Positions 1-7,782 are shown, numbered from the stretch's first letter. The stretch is 19,637 bases of DNA from Zelonia costaricensis (GCA_030849075.1 JASAOO010003055.1:1-19637), one strand, 5' to 3'. Numbers and translations: made by a program. Notes: generated from the letters alone by a model not told the origin.

Positions 1-671
1 CTTCGTCTGTCTATAACTCCGTCAGCGTCCTCACCGCCGGCCTCTCTGACGGCACCACCACCACCGCCCCGCCCCATCCCCTTCACAGAACTCAATTCCC
101 TCGCTCTCCGCTCTTCGTTGACGCTATTTCGTCGAACCACAGAACTCGTACGAGCCCACTCTCGCCACACACACACACAGACACCAACGCGCAAGGCAAC
201 AACGCAGCGTGTGTGTTGAGGGCGAGTGTTGTTTGACCGGGAACGCCACGCAGCAGGCTCATCCTTCTCCGTCTTTGTCATTTTCTTTCCCCACCTCTCG
301 CCCCTCCCGCCCCGCCCGCTCTGCGCCTTGGGCGCCTCTCGCTGCTTGATTGTCTTGACTTCCTCCGTTCCTGCCCCTTTTCTGTTTATATTTGTGTTCG
401 CCTTTGCCATCCTCGACGCTGCGTGTGTGTGTGTGACTGTGTGTGCCCTCCCGCACCCACCCAGACTCTTTTTTATCTTCTTCGCATTTCCCTTGTCTGA
501 GCGTGTGTTTTTTTGGCTGTCTTGCGCGCGTTTACCGCGCTCCTCCATCCGTCCCTGCGTGTGGCGTGTCCTCCCCCCACCCACCCCCCCCCCTCGCCTG
601 CTCGAGCGGTGCCTGACGCTCGACTCCGCGTGCGTTTCACGTCCCTTTTGTGTGTCTCGCCTCTTGACCTG
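1..671. other. Upstream intergenic DNA, pyrimidine-rich
   Basis: This stretch is dominated by C/T-rich DNA with a short CA tract near 165-179 and a short TG tract near 422-434. The open frames across it give low-complexity Leu/Pro/Ser/Cys proteins, as CT-rich DNA does by chance, and I accept none of them as a firm gene. The frame beginning at base 3 runs open to a stop at 234-236, and its first two dozen codons are strongly G/C-ending; this is treated as a finding, not as a called gene. The rest probably holds the 3' UTR of an upstream gene and the spacer before the first splice acceptor. Confidence 0.6.
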
Positions 672-721
672 TTCTCTCTCTCCCTCCTCCCTCCTTCTTC
701 CTCCTCCGCTTTCGATTTAAG
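672..721 (+). promoter_or_regulatory. Probable spliced-leader acceptor for the Cys-rich gene
   Basis: A nearly uninterrupted pyrimidine tract (672-712) is followed by the first downstream AG at 720-721. In trypanosomatids this layout marks the trans-splicing acceptor where the spliced leader is added. Its use would leave a leader of 99 bases with no ATG before the start codon at 821, which supports that start. Confidence 0.6.
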
Positions 722-769
722 ATCTTTGTCTTTGTACGCCGGCGAGTGTGGCTGTGGCTGTGTCTGTCT

Positions 770-782
770 GTGTGTGTGTGTG
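770..782. repeat. (TG)n tract in the 5' leader
   Basis: A short TG dinucleotide run lies inside the inferred 5' UTR, about 40 bases before the start codon at 821. Confidence 0.7.
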
Positions 783-820
783 CACGTAACGTGTCTATTC
801 CATTCTCGCCCGTGACGAGG

Positions 821-1786
821 ATGGCCTTCCTGAACTTCTCATCCTCCGCTCTCGCCGTGGTGCTGGCACTTCTCGTTCTCGCGGCGGCGGCACCGGCCGT
901 GGCAGGGGACCCGAAGTACGCCAGCAACGCCGGCCGCAGCACCCCCGCCTGCCAGGCCTATGCCGGCAGCTTCCCCTACGCGCAGACGGTCATGGACTGC
1001 GTCGTCAAGAATATGTGCTTCACCCGCACCTACTGCTGCGCCGATGTGGCCACGACGGACATGAACGCGTGCCTCGACATCACCGCCTACGCATGCAATG
1101 TCACCGCCGTCTGCGCCGACCACACGTCCGCGGCTGGCGAGCCGGCGTGGTACGCGCGCACCCTGAACGGCGGAGCGTCTGTGATGTGCTGCCAGGACGT
1201 GCCCGCAACGACGACGCCAGAGCCCGCCAGGCCGCCGATCGGCTACGTGGACTCGTCGTCTGCGAACGCCGCGGCTGGCAGCCAAACCGACCCGCTGCCC
1301 TCCATGACGTGCGATGAGACGACCCTCACGGCCTGCCCGGTGGTGATGCTCTTCGCCCCCATTATTCGCGCCTTCTGCAACAACTCGATTCCTAATACGT
1401 ACTCCGATGCCTACCTGAACGACAACGCCAAGCGGACGTGCTGCCAGTACGCGTCGGGGCCCATCGACGGGAGCGGCACGTCGTCCCCGAGTGTGGGCAA
1501 GGTGGCGTGTGGCGGGGGGATCCTCGACCTGCCAAAGCTCGGCGAGTACCACTGCGACCTGGACGTTCGCGCCACCACCAAAATGTGCTGCAACGGGCAG
1601 ATCGAGCACGACTCGAGTGCGTCCAGCAGCGGGTCCTCGGCCAGCAGCCGCGTCTACTCGTACATCAGCAACGAGTGCCTGTACGACGGCGACTCCGGCA
1701 ACCACGCCGCTGCGCCGACGCTGACGATGGCGGAGTGCCTGGCCGTGGCGCTGATGCTTGCTGCGACCGTGTACATGACTGTGTGA
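821..1786 (+). CDS. Secreted or surface cysteine-rich protein, four CC-terminated modules
   Basis: This 321-residue protein belongs to no family I can name. Residues 1-29 form a signal peptide: an uncharged Leu/Ala/Val core ending in APAVAG, with probable cleavage before D30. The rest has 20 further cysteines ahead of the C-terminal tail. They fall in four blocks, each closed by a Cys-Cys pair (72-73, 123-124, 207-208, 256-257). Blocks two and three both contain a C-x7-C spacing (84/92 and 164/172). N-glycosylation sequons occur at N93 and N187. A Ser-rich stretch (265-277) precedes a C-terminal hydrophobic segment (about 306-321) with small residues just before it, which resembles a GPI-attachment signal but is short. 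I infer an extracellular, disulphide-rich, possibly GPI-anchored protein. The frame stays open upstream to a GTG at 746, but the ATG at 821 is the first ATG after the inferred splice acceptor and begins the signal peptide. Being a gene is near certain; function is unknown. Confidence 0.88.
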   Translation: MAFLNFSSSALAVVLALLVLAAAAPAVAGDPKYASNAGRSTPACQAYAGSFPYAQTVMDCVVKNMCFTRTYCCADVATTDMNACLDITAYACNVTAVCADHTSAAGEPAWYARTLNGGASVMCCQDVPATTTPEPARPPIGYVDSSSANAAAGSQTDPLPSMTCDETTLTACPVVMLFAPIIRAFCNNSIPNTYSDAYLNDNAKRTCCQYASGPIDGSGTSSPSVGKVACGGGILDLPKLGEYHCDLDVRATTKMCCNGQIEHDSSASSSGSSASSRVYSYISNECLYDGDSGNHAAAPTLTMAECLAVALMLAATVYMTV

Positions 1787-1795
1787 AGGGCGAAC

Positions 1796-1822
1796 ATACA
1801 CACACAAACACACACACACACT
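1796..1822. repeat. CA-rich tract just after a stop codon
   Basis: An imperfect CA tract begins about 10 bases after the stop codon of the Cys-rich gene, so it lies at the very start of its 3' UTR. Confidence 0.75.
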
Positions 1823-2177
1823 CACACCTCCTTTGTTTTCTGTCAAGATGGGCGCTCTTCTTTTTTTTTTCCTTCTCGACGTTCTTGTTTGTGTGGGTCC
1901 CTCGCCGTGCCACAGGCTCCTTCAGCACAGCACATCCCCCGTGATGAAGCGTTCGCGTATGCCACCCTTGTTCTGCTTTGCGGGCATCAGCGAGGTTGTG
2001 GGTGTGTGTGTGCCTGTGGTGTGCGTTAAAATGTAGATACAACTCTGGAGTGCGTCCCTCTTTTCCTTCTTCTCTCTTTTTATTCCTTAGCTGTGCCACC
2101 TCTGTCGTGGTGGCGCGCCTCCACTCAGCTCACGAGGAGTGGCTCACAGTCTCCCCCCCCCCACCCCACACCTCAAC

Positions 2178-2193
2178 CACACACACACACACA
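2178..2193. repeat. (CA)n tract
   Basis: A pure CA run of about 16 bases in the long intergenic region. Confidence 0.75.
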
Positions 2194-2404
2194 AACACCG
2201 CCAGGTACGATGGCTGTGTTGGTGGAGACAAAAAAAAGGAATGCGGCGTGGTAATGCAAACTTTCATGAAGGGCCCCCCCCCACCCTCTTCACCCCGCCC
2301 CTTCGCGCTGATATCTCTTGAGTGCACCTGCCTTGTTCACCTTCACTCCACGTTGCGTCCTCCGTCCCCCCTCCCGCGTCTCCCCTGCGCTACGTTACGC
2401 GCAC

Positions 2405-2437
2405 GTGTGTGTGTCTGTGTGTGTGTGTGTGTGTGTC
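2405..2437. repeat. (TG)n tract with one interruption
   Basis: A TG run of about 33 bases with a single C interruption near 2415. It is complementary to the CA tracts on either side. Confidence 0.8.
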
Positions 2438-2476
2438 TCGATGTGAGCGCACCCTCACGGCCACTCCCTTGTCGTT

Positions 2477-2522
2477 CATTGATCCTCAACCCCCCCCCCC
2501 CCCCCCCNCATTGATCCTCAAC
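2477..2522. repeat. 14-bp direct repeat flanking poly-C and an N: assembly scar
   Basis: The 14-mer CATTGATCCTCAAC occurs at 2477-2490, is followed by 17 C and a single N at 2508, and is repeated at once at 2509-2522, again followed by a C-rich run. Two copies of the same unique sequence either side of an ambiguous base in a homopolymer are what an unmerged contig end or gap closure gives. The true genome probably has one copy, in which case this stretch is about 30 bases too long. Confidence 0.7.
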
Positions 2523-2836
2523 CCCACCCCCACCCCACCCCGTTCATCCTCCCTGTTTCCCTTCCCCTCTTCCTATCCCCCTCTTTCTCCCACCTCCCGC
2601 CCCTCCCGCCTCTATTCGTCTTCCTCTGTTTAATGTACATAGCACACGCGTCCTCTTATTGTTGCTTCGGGTCGGTGCGCGGTGGTGGCGATGTCTTGTT
2701 TGTGTGAAGCTCACGTGGGTCTTGAACGGGTACGTGCATATGTGTGTGGGTGTCTCTCTCACGTGCGCTTCCTCAGCAGCTTCACCCAGTGCTGGTTTCA
2801 GTGAGCTGGCGCCCGTCGCGTCCCTTCACCTGTTTG

Positions 2837-2837
<1 letters not shown>

Positions 2838-2867
<30 letters not shown>
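2838..2867. repeat. (CA)15 tract
   Basis: A pure CA run of about 30 bases, the longest uninterrupted dinucleotide tract in the 1787-4379 interval. Confidence 0.85.
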
Positions 2868-2869
<2 letters not shown>

Positions 2870-3125
2870 CACGCGCACAAACCTACGCTCACGCAGGCCC
2901 ACCCCCATCACCCTCCATCTGTTGAGTTCCGCCGTCGTTGGTGTTGCCTTCTTTTTTTTTTTCTCTCTCGTCAGCTCTCTTCCTCGCGCCGCTGCCACGC
3001 CACAAGTCGCCCCCCCCCCCCCGCCCCGCCTCCTCCCACTGACCCGCTCTCCTCCCTAGTGGGGTGCTCTCTGCCGTGTCGCCCTCGCTCCACTCTTGTC
3101 CGCTTGTCCTCAGTCTGCCTCCCAC

Positions 3126-3127
3126 AT

Positions 3128-3156
<29 letters not shown>
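3126..3156. repeat. (CA)n tract
   Basis: A CA run of about 31 bases with a T substitution near its 3' end, inside intergenic DNA. Confidence 0.8.
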
Positions 3157-3159
<3 letters not shown>

Positions 3160-3748
3160 ACACGGACACGCCATGTAGTGCCTTGTATGAGGTGATGTTG
3201 GACTGGGGAGGAAGGGAACGGTGGGGAAGGTGGGCCGGCAAACCCTCGTCTCGGCTCTTTCTTTCTCTCTCTTCACGAGCGGGCCTCTTCCAGTGTTGGC
3301 TCATCTTCTGCTGCGTTGCCGCACTTGACCACGCAAGGCGAGGGTGGGTGGGGGGCGGGAGTCACCGTGAAAGCCGTGGCAGACGTGCGCGTGCTCTCCC
3401 TCCCTCCCCCTTCCCGCCGCCTTCAATGCCATCGAGGCACCGGCTCCGCCTCTTTCTCTCCTCCCTCCCCCCGCCGTCCTCTTCTCTCTCGTATGCTCGT
3501 GTCTCTTGTGAGCGCCACAGGACCCCCTCCCCCCTCCCTCTGTTGGGGCGGCGGAGGGGGGGGGGAGAGGACGGCGATGCGAGCTCGAACGCGTTTCTGC
3601 TTTTTAGCTCTTCTTTTTGTCTGGTCTTGTCAGCCGTGCCTGCCTCGACGGAACACACGCGCCGCCGCACGTGTGTCCGCCCTTCTCGATGTGCTTTGTT
3701 CTTTGTGTCTCTTGTGAGACGGGTTGGGGGAGGGACGGCGTGTAGGGG

Positions 3749-3831
3749 TGTGCGTGTGTGTGTGTGTGTGTCTTGTCCGTGAGACTCCGTCCTCTTTCAC
3801 CCCTTCCTAACCTCGATACACACACACACAG
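3749..3831. repeat. (TG)n and (CA)n pair able to form a hairpin
   Basis: A TG run (3749-3772, one C interruption) is followed about 45 bases later by a CA run (3817-3831). The two are complementary, so a transcript could fold into a stem of up to about 15 base pairs with a 45-base loop. Whether it does is inference. Confidence 0.6.
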
Positions 3832-4028
3832 ACAGACACGTTGGCGCTCCTCGATACGCCACCAATGCCATCGCCATTGTCCTTCCCCACCGCCGCCCTC
3901 GCTTTATCGGGCCCCCGCCTCCCCTCCTGGATATCTGGCTTCTCCCTTCTGATGCCTTCTTTGCTTCCTCGCTTGAATGGGTGTGTCTTCAACGGTGCGA
4001 TGATGTGCGTCTGTCTCTGTGTCTGTGA

Positions 4029-4046
4029 GTGTGTGTGTGTGTGTGT
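4029..4046. repeat. (TG)n tract
   Basis: A pure TG run of about 18 bases upstream of the signal peptidase gene. Confidence 0.75.
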
Positions 4047-4165
4047 ATTCGCTTATAAGAGACGGGTCCTTCTGATGTCACTCAGGAGGGAGGCGGAGAC
4101 TCCTCTGCCCGCTCCATTCTGCACCCCCCCCCACCACCACCGCCGCCGCCGCTGCCTCATCACTG

Positions 4166-4252
4166 CGCTTTCGTTTCCTACCCCGTCGTACGCGTGCCTC
4201 CCTCCAACTTCTCAACTTCACGTCACACACACACATCAATGTGACGCAACAG
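4166..4252 (+). promoter_or_regulatory. Probable spliced-leader acceptor for the signal peptidase subunit
   Basis: A pyrimidine-rich tract (about 4166-4222) is followed, after a short CA run, by the first AG at 4251-4252 in a CAG context. There is no AG between the tract and this site. The resulting leader of 127 bases has no ATG before 4380, so the first ATG of the mRNA is the SPC22 start. The upstream in-frame extension begins only with a TTG and is not needed. Confidence 0.6.
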
Positions 4253-4349
4253 CTTGAAAGCCCCACGTGCAGGCTACCGCACCTTCAAATCCAGCGTGCA
4301 TCATCGGGCCTCCGTACCCACGCACCTTTCAAATCTTGTTTCAAGGAAC

Positions 4350-4374
4350 CACACAAACACACACACACACACAC
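4350..4374. repeat. CA-rich tract immediately before a start codon
   Basis: A CA run with one AA interruption ends five bases before the ATG at 4380, inside the inferred 5' UTR. Confidence 0.75.
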
Positions 4375-4379
4375 TCAAG

Positions 4380-5333
4380 ATGCACTCGATGCGTCAGCGG
4401 ACGTGCGACATCGTCGCCACCGCCATCTCCGCCTTTCTCGCGATGGCTCTGCTGACCGCTGCCTCCACCATCATGCGCGACATCGTGCTGCGGCCGCGGC
4501 CCATCGTCAGCGATGTCCGCATTTCCAGCGCGTCCCCGCTGTACCAGATGCGGGCCCCAACGCTGCTCTCCCTCGCCGTGCCCGACGCCGCGCTCTATTA
4601 CGTGCCCAGCAGCGAGGGCGACGGTGCGCCGGAGAGGCGGCTCCCGTCGAACATCGTCGTCATGGACATGGCCGACGGCCCCACCGACACGGACGAGGAC
4701 CGCCGGCGGAAGGCCTGGCAGCGGCAGCGCGTCCCGCCAGGGCACGAGGTCGGCATCCGCAGCAGCCACCGCGTGGCCCTGTACCTCTCCGGCATCGTGG
4801 ACTTCGCGCCGTGCTGGGACTGGAACACAAAGGCCATCTACGTCTCCTTTGTGGCCCGCTTCGAATCGCGCACGACGACGCAGAACGACGTGGTGATGCT
4901 CGATGCCGTGCTGCGGCCTGCGTCGCTGCCGGCGAACATCGCCCGGCTGGCAGAGCGGCGCCGTCGCGAGCGTGCTGCCCTTGCAGCCGCCGTGGCGCTC
5001 CCCGCCGGCTCGGTGGCGCCGGCGGAGGAGCTGACAGACGCAGAGCGGCAGGAGCTCGCCGTCTTCGAGCGCAGCCTGCACAGCCGGGAGCACGACCACC
5101 CCTCCGTGTACCTCGACCACATCGACATGCGGGTCGTGATGAACGAGTCGTACAAGTACTTCGTGGACGCCTTCGACGACACCTCGCTGGTGAGCAACAC
5201 CGTCGAGGTGGTGCTGCGCTACCAGGTGATGAGCTACTCCGGCTGGGCCCCAGTGCGCGAGGACGTGCTGGGTCATCAGGTGAAAGTCCGCACCGCCGCC
5301 CAAGCCGTGCCGTGGGATGCGCAACGCTCCTGA
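4380..5333 (+). CDS. SPCS3: Signal peptidase complex subunit 3 (SPC22/23 family)
   Basis: The protein (317 residues) is the non-catalytic, single-pass SPC22/23 subunit of the microsomal signal peptidase complex, which removes signal peptides from proteins entering the ER. Family features visible in order: a short basic N-terminus; a hydrophobic anchor at about residues 11-28; a VSDVRIS block after the membrane (43-49) matching the family's luminal start; then RVALYLSGIVDFAPCWDWN (131-149), where the family has an aliphatic strand followed by a conserved D/N-W-N; KAIYVSFVARF (151-161); and two C-terminal strands (about 246-280). Typical members are about 170-190 residues. The excess lies in two acidic/basic low-complexity insertions, about 52-125 and 181-240. 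The start at 4380 begins with a Met immediately before the anchor; M4 is an alternative. The gene is alone on its side of a long spacer, so context adds nothing. I am confident of the family from the anchor plus the D-W-N and flanking strands. Confidence 0.87.
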   Translation: MHSMRQRTCDIVATAISAFLAMALLTAASTIMRDIVLRPRPIVSDVRISSASPLYQMRAPTLLSLAVPDAALYYVPSSEGDGAPERRLPSNIVVMDMADGPTDTDEDRRRKAWQRQRVPPGHEVGIRSSHRVALYLSGIVDFAPCWDWNTKAIYVSFVARFESRTTTQNDVVMLDAVLRPASLPANIARLAERRRRERAALAAAVALPAGSVAPAEELTDAERQELAVFERSLHSREHDHPSVYLDHIDMRVVMNESYKYFVDAFDDTSLVSNTVEVVLRYQVMSYSGWAPVREDVLGHQVKVRTAAQAVPWDAQRS

Positions 5334-5861
5334 GCAGCCGCCTTAACCCTCCTCTCCCCCCCCCACTCACCGGCTGCTGCGGTGGGTGGTGTTAATGGAG
5401 TGATGTGATGCGGCTGTGCACCGCTGTTGTAGTGGGTGCGGCTTGCGGTGCTCCATTTTCTTTTTGTCGGGTTTGTGCGCGGAACAGCAATCCGCACGTT
5501 TGGGCCTTCATCGCGTTGTGTGATGCAACACGCGCACACGCACACCGCCGCAGACATGCGAGACAGTCACCCACGCAGCGCGTGCGCTAGCGTGGCGCAG
5601 CGAGCCTGCTGAGCAGAGCACGGGCGCGTCACGCGACGACGCGCTTCAGCACCGAAGCGCGCTGCCTCTGCAGGTGAACGCAGTGAGAGCAGATGAAGTG
5701 CACTGCAGCACCTGAACACGTCTACGACTGTGCCCTGCAGGTACATCCGTCCCTCCTGCGAACCCTGAACTGCAGAAGGACGCGCTTCCTCTACGAAGTG
5801 CCACGCACGCGCGCACAGAGGAGAACCTGCTCTGCAAGGGCGGTCACCCTGCCGCGCCTTG
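5334..5861. other. 3' UTR/intergenic region with a non-pyrimidine island
   Basis: No credible gene. After the stop codon there is a C-rich run, then TG/GC mixed DNA. From about 5530 to 5870 the composition changes to balanced purine/pyrimidine, GC-rich DNA unlike the CT-rich spacers elsewhere. This island holds four CTGCAG hexamers at 5668, 5703, 5735 and 5770 (spacing 35, 32, 35) and a perfect hairpin at 5640-5661. It could be a degenerate SIDER-type retroposon, which are common in Leishmania 3' UTRs, but I could not compare it with a consensus. Confidence 0.5.
5640..5661. repeat. Perfect 8-bp inverted repeat (hairpin)
   Basis: CGCGCTTC (5640-5647) and its exact reverse complement GAAGCGCG (5654-5661) are separated by the six-base loop AGCACC. 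It lies in the presumed 3' UTR of the signal peptidase gene. It could be a local RNA stem-loop; its function is unknown. Confidence 0.7.
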
Positions 5862-5973
5862 CGCCCTCTCACGACTCTCCGCAACTCCTCTTTGTGTTCT
5901 CCGCGCACCTCGACAGCACTTCGCCACGACTTGCGTCTCCACTCGCATCCCACACACACACACACACATACAG
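5862..5973 (+). promoter_or_regulatory. Probable spliced-leader acceptor(s) for the 238-residue protein gene
   Basis: A pyrimidine-rich tract (about 5862-5910) is followed by the first AG at 5915-5916, which would give a leader of 99 bases. A second AG at 5972-5973, after a CA run (5951-5968), would give a leader of 42 bases. Neither leader contains an ATG before 6016. Confidence 0.5.
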
Positions 5974-6015
5974 GGTTCCCTCCCCCCTACCCCCTCCCCT
6001 TCCCCTGCCTCCACG

Positions 6016-6732
6016 ATGCCGCCGAAGAAGAATGCGTTTGTCTTCTCCATCGACCCGGCGCTCTACGCCCGATCCAGGGCCCCGGCCACCACCATCGCCA
6101 TGGGCATGAAGAGCTCCCACGCCTCCTCCCTCAACTGGGTCGACCAGGTACGGCGCGAGGAGAAGATCCGTGAGCGGTGGGGCGACACGTATGACTCACA
6201 GCACGGCCAGGAGGGCCGCGCCGTGCAGGCGGTGGACAACACCCGCGCCCGCGAAGTCGCGCGGCATGAGGTGTACACAAACCCCGAGCACAACCCGGAG
6301 CTGCACCAAATCCTGTACCGAAAGGCGCCCCCGGCGTCCACAACGGCGACCGACTCCACCGCCGCTGGAGCTGCCACGGCCGCCGCGACGTCGTCTGGTC
6401 CCACGCCGGACGGGATCGCGACGGAGCCCATGGTCGGCAAGGACGCGGCGAGGGACTTCGCCGCAGCCCACGCGGCTCGCAACGCGACGCTGGACTACTT
6501 GCAAGCCCGCAACCACAACCGCACGGTTCAGGAGCGCTACCCCGCCGGCCCCGCGACCACCTCGCAGGCTATCGGCTGGGCCGCGGGCGACGCGGGGCAC
6601 ACGTCGGCTGCCGCGATTGCCGCCACAACGGCGGCGTTCCGCCAAACCCGTTGCCGCCCGGTCGGGGCGTACCGCAAGCCCGAAGACGACGAGCACGCCG
6701 TGTTGCTGGGTTTCGACTACACGCCCAAGTAA
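6016..6732 (+). CDS. Conserved-type hypothetical protein, possible LLC1/CIMIP1-like microtubule inner protein
   Basis: A 238-residue soluble protein without signal peptide or membrane segment. It has a basic start (MPPKK), a charged probably helical block with LNWVDQVRREEKIRERW (39-55), a block rich in Asn/His/Pro (about 82-102), an Ala/Thr/Ser linker (105-130), a second helical block (about 142-172), the motif TTSQAIGWAAG (181-191), and an Arg/Pro-containing C-terminus ending GFDYTPK. The N-V-Q-plus-Trp block followed later by a TT-x-Q-x-IGW motif recalls the order of conserved blocks in the LLC1/C20orf85 (CIMIP1) group, proteins bound inside ciliary doublet microtubules. That is a suggestion from two short motifs only, made from memory of the family. 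A flagellate would be expected to have such proteins. The ATG at 6016 is the first after the inferred acceptor. The gene call itself is solid because of clean G/C-ending codon use and placement. Confidence 0.8.
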   Translation: MPPKKNAFVFSIDPALYARSRAPATTIAMGMKSSHASSLNWVDQVRREEKIRERWGDTYDSQHGQEGRAVQAVDNTRAREVARHEVYTNPEHNPELHQILYRKAPPASTTATDSTAAGAATAAATSSGPTPDGIATEPMVGKDAARDFAAAHAARNATLDYLQARNHNRTVQERYPAGPATTSQAIGWAAGDAGHTSAAAIAATTAAFRQTRCRPVGAYRKPEDDEHAVLLGFDYTPK

Positions 6733-6981
6733 GAGGCGTGGCGTTCCTTCGATCACCTCTGCGTGTTCCCTCGCTCCCACCCCCCCGCCTTCCCCCGCCT
6801 TGAGGAACGGGAACGTGTTCCCGAGGTAATGTGTGCGTGTGCGTCTGTGTTTCCATGTCACTGATGGTGACGGTCTGCTTTGGCGTCCGCGTTGTCTTCT
6901 CCCTCCCTTTTCTCGTTGTTTGCGCCACCTCTGTGGCCTCCTCGACCCCCACCACCACCACCACCGCCGCCACGTCCCTCC

Positions 6982-6982
6982 N
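6982..6982. other. Ambiguous base (N)
   Basis: A single unresolved base within a C-rich low-complexity stretch. It probably marks a gap closure or an uncertain homopolymer, as at 2508, but no flanking duplicate is visible here. Confidence 0.9.
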
Positions 6983-7601
6983 CCCACCCACCGTCCTTCA
7001 AGCCTGCGCCTACAAGCTTTGTACACTTCTTCGCCCCCCCCCTTCCTCGATTATCCCCTCCTCTCTCTCTCCCCTCTGGCATGTCGACGTGACGCAGCCG
7101 CCTTTGCCGCCGCGGCCGCACGAACAGCAGCAGCAACAACAACAGCAACATTGCAGGCAACTCGGGCTTCCTCTTCCCCTCACTTCACTGCACCGCGGCG
7201 TGAGTGCCCTTGCCCGCCCTCGCCCGCACGGGCATCAACCCGCACGCGAGGCTGGTGGCGGAGTGGGGGGTGCTCGGTGTGTGTGTGGGTGGGTGTATAC
7301 ACGTGCAGGGAGACCGTGGGACAGCAAGACCTCGTGGCGGTGTGGGTCGTCATTGAACAACGCCAGCGGCACCCTCACGAGTGCCCCATGAACGGGTGTG
7401 CCTCCCCGCGTCTGAAGGCCACCTCTCTGTCACTTACTGTGGCCCTCCTCTCCACTCTCCCCATCTATCGCCTCCACATACACACACTCACACGCCGATC
7501 CAAGCCTTGAGTGTTGCGACTCCCTGCAGCTCGAGTTGCCAGGGCGCACTCTATCGGCTCTCTTGTGGTGTGCCGGCAAGCTCGCCTTGCGCCTACGCAC
7601 G

Positions 7602-7618
7602 CACACACACACACACAC
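7602..7618. repeat. (CA)n tract
   Basis: A CA run of about 17 bases in the spacer upstream of the 1764-residue gene. Confidence 0.75.
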
Positions 7619-7758
7619 CCTTGCGCGGAAGCTGGACGCACACAAGTCACACACGTGCACAAACAAGCCACTGTCCGTTATTCGCCATACTGGTCGTCGT
7701 CTCGTCCTGCACTGCACGGCGGGCGAGGGCCCTACGCACACTCTATATGCACTTACCG

Positions 7759-7782
7759 CACACACACACACACACACACACA
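7759..7782. repeat. (CA)12 tract
   Basis: A pure CA run of about 24 bases roughly 180 bases before the start codon at 7965. Confidence 0.8.

Larger units (their letters stand above)
1787..4165. other. Long intergenic region rich in simple repeats
   Basis: About 2.4 kb without a credible gene. It holds CT-rich DNA, homopolymer C and T runs, and CA and TG tracts in near alternation (near 1796 CA, 2002 TG, 2178 CA, 2405 TG, 2838 CA, 3126 CA, 3749 TG, 3817 CA, 4029 TG). Open frames here encode His-Thr or Val-Cys repeats from the dinucleotides, or Pro/Ser/Arg low complexity, and lack the G/C-ending codon pattern of the real genes. It must contain the 3' UTR of the Cys-rich gene and the polyadenylation zone. 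An undetected non-coding RNA cannot be excluded. Confidence 0.7.

Noticed and set aside
839..1846. 335-codon open frame on the - strand opposite the Cys-rich gene
   Set aside because: It is antisense to a gene with a clear signal peptide and cysteine pattern. Its Arg/Val/Gly-rich product is the mirror of G/C-ending codons.
1978..2514. 178-codon open frame reaching the N at 2508
   Set aside because: It translates TG and CA tracts and poly-C and runs through the suspected assembly scar.
3096..3782. 228-codon + strand open frame in the long spacer
   Set aside because: It starts with His-Thr repeats from a CA tract and continues as low complexity without G/C-ending codon preference; it fits stop-poor CT-rich DNA.
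4241..5395. 384-codon + strand frame overlapping the signal peptidase gene
   Set aside because: It is a shifted frame giving Arg/His/Ala-rich sequence, while the overlapping frame has a recognised family.
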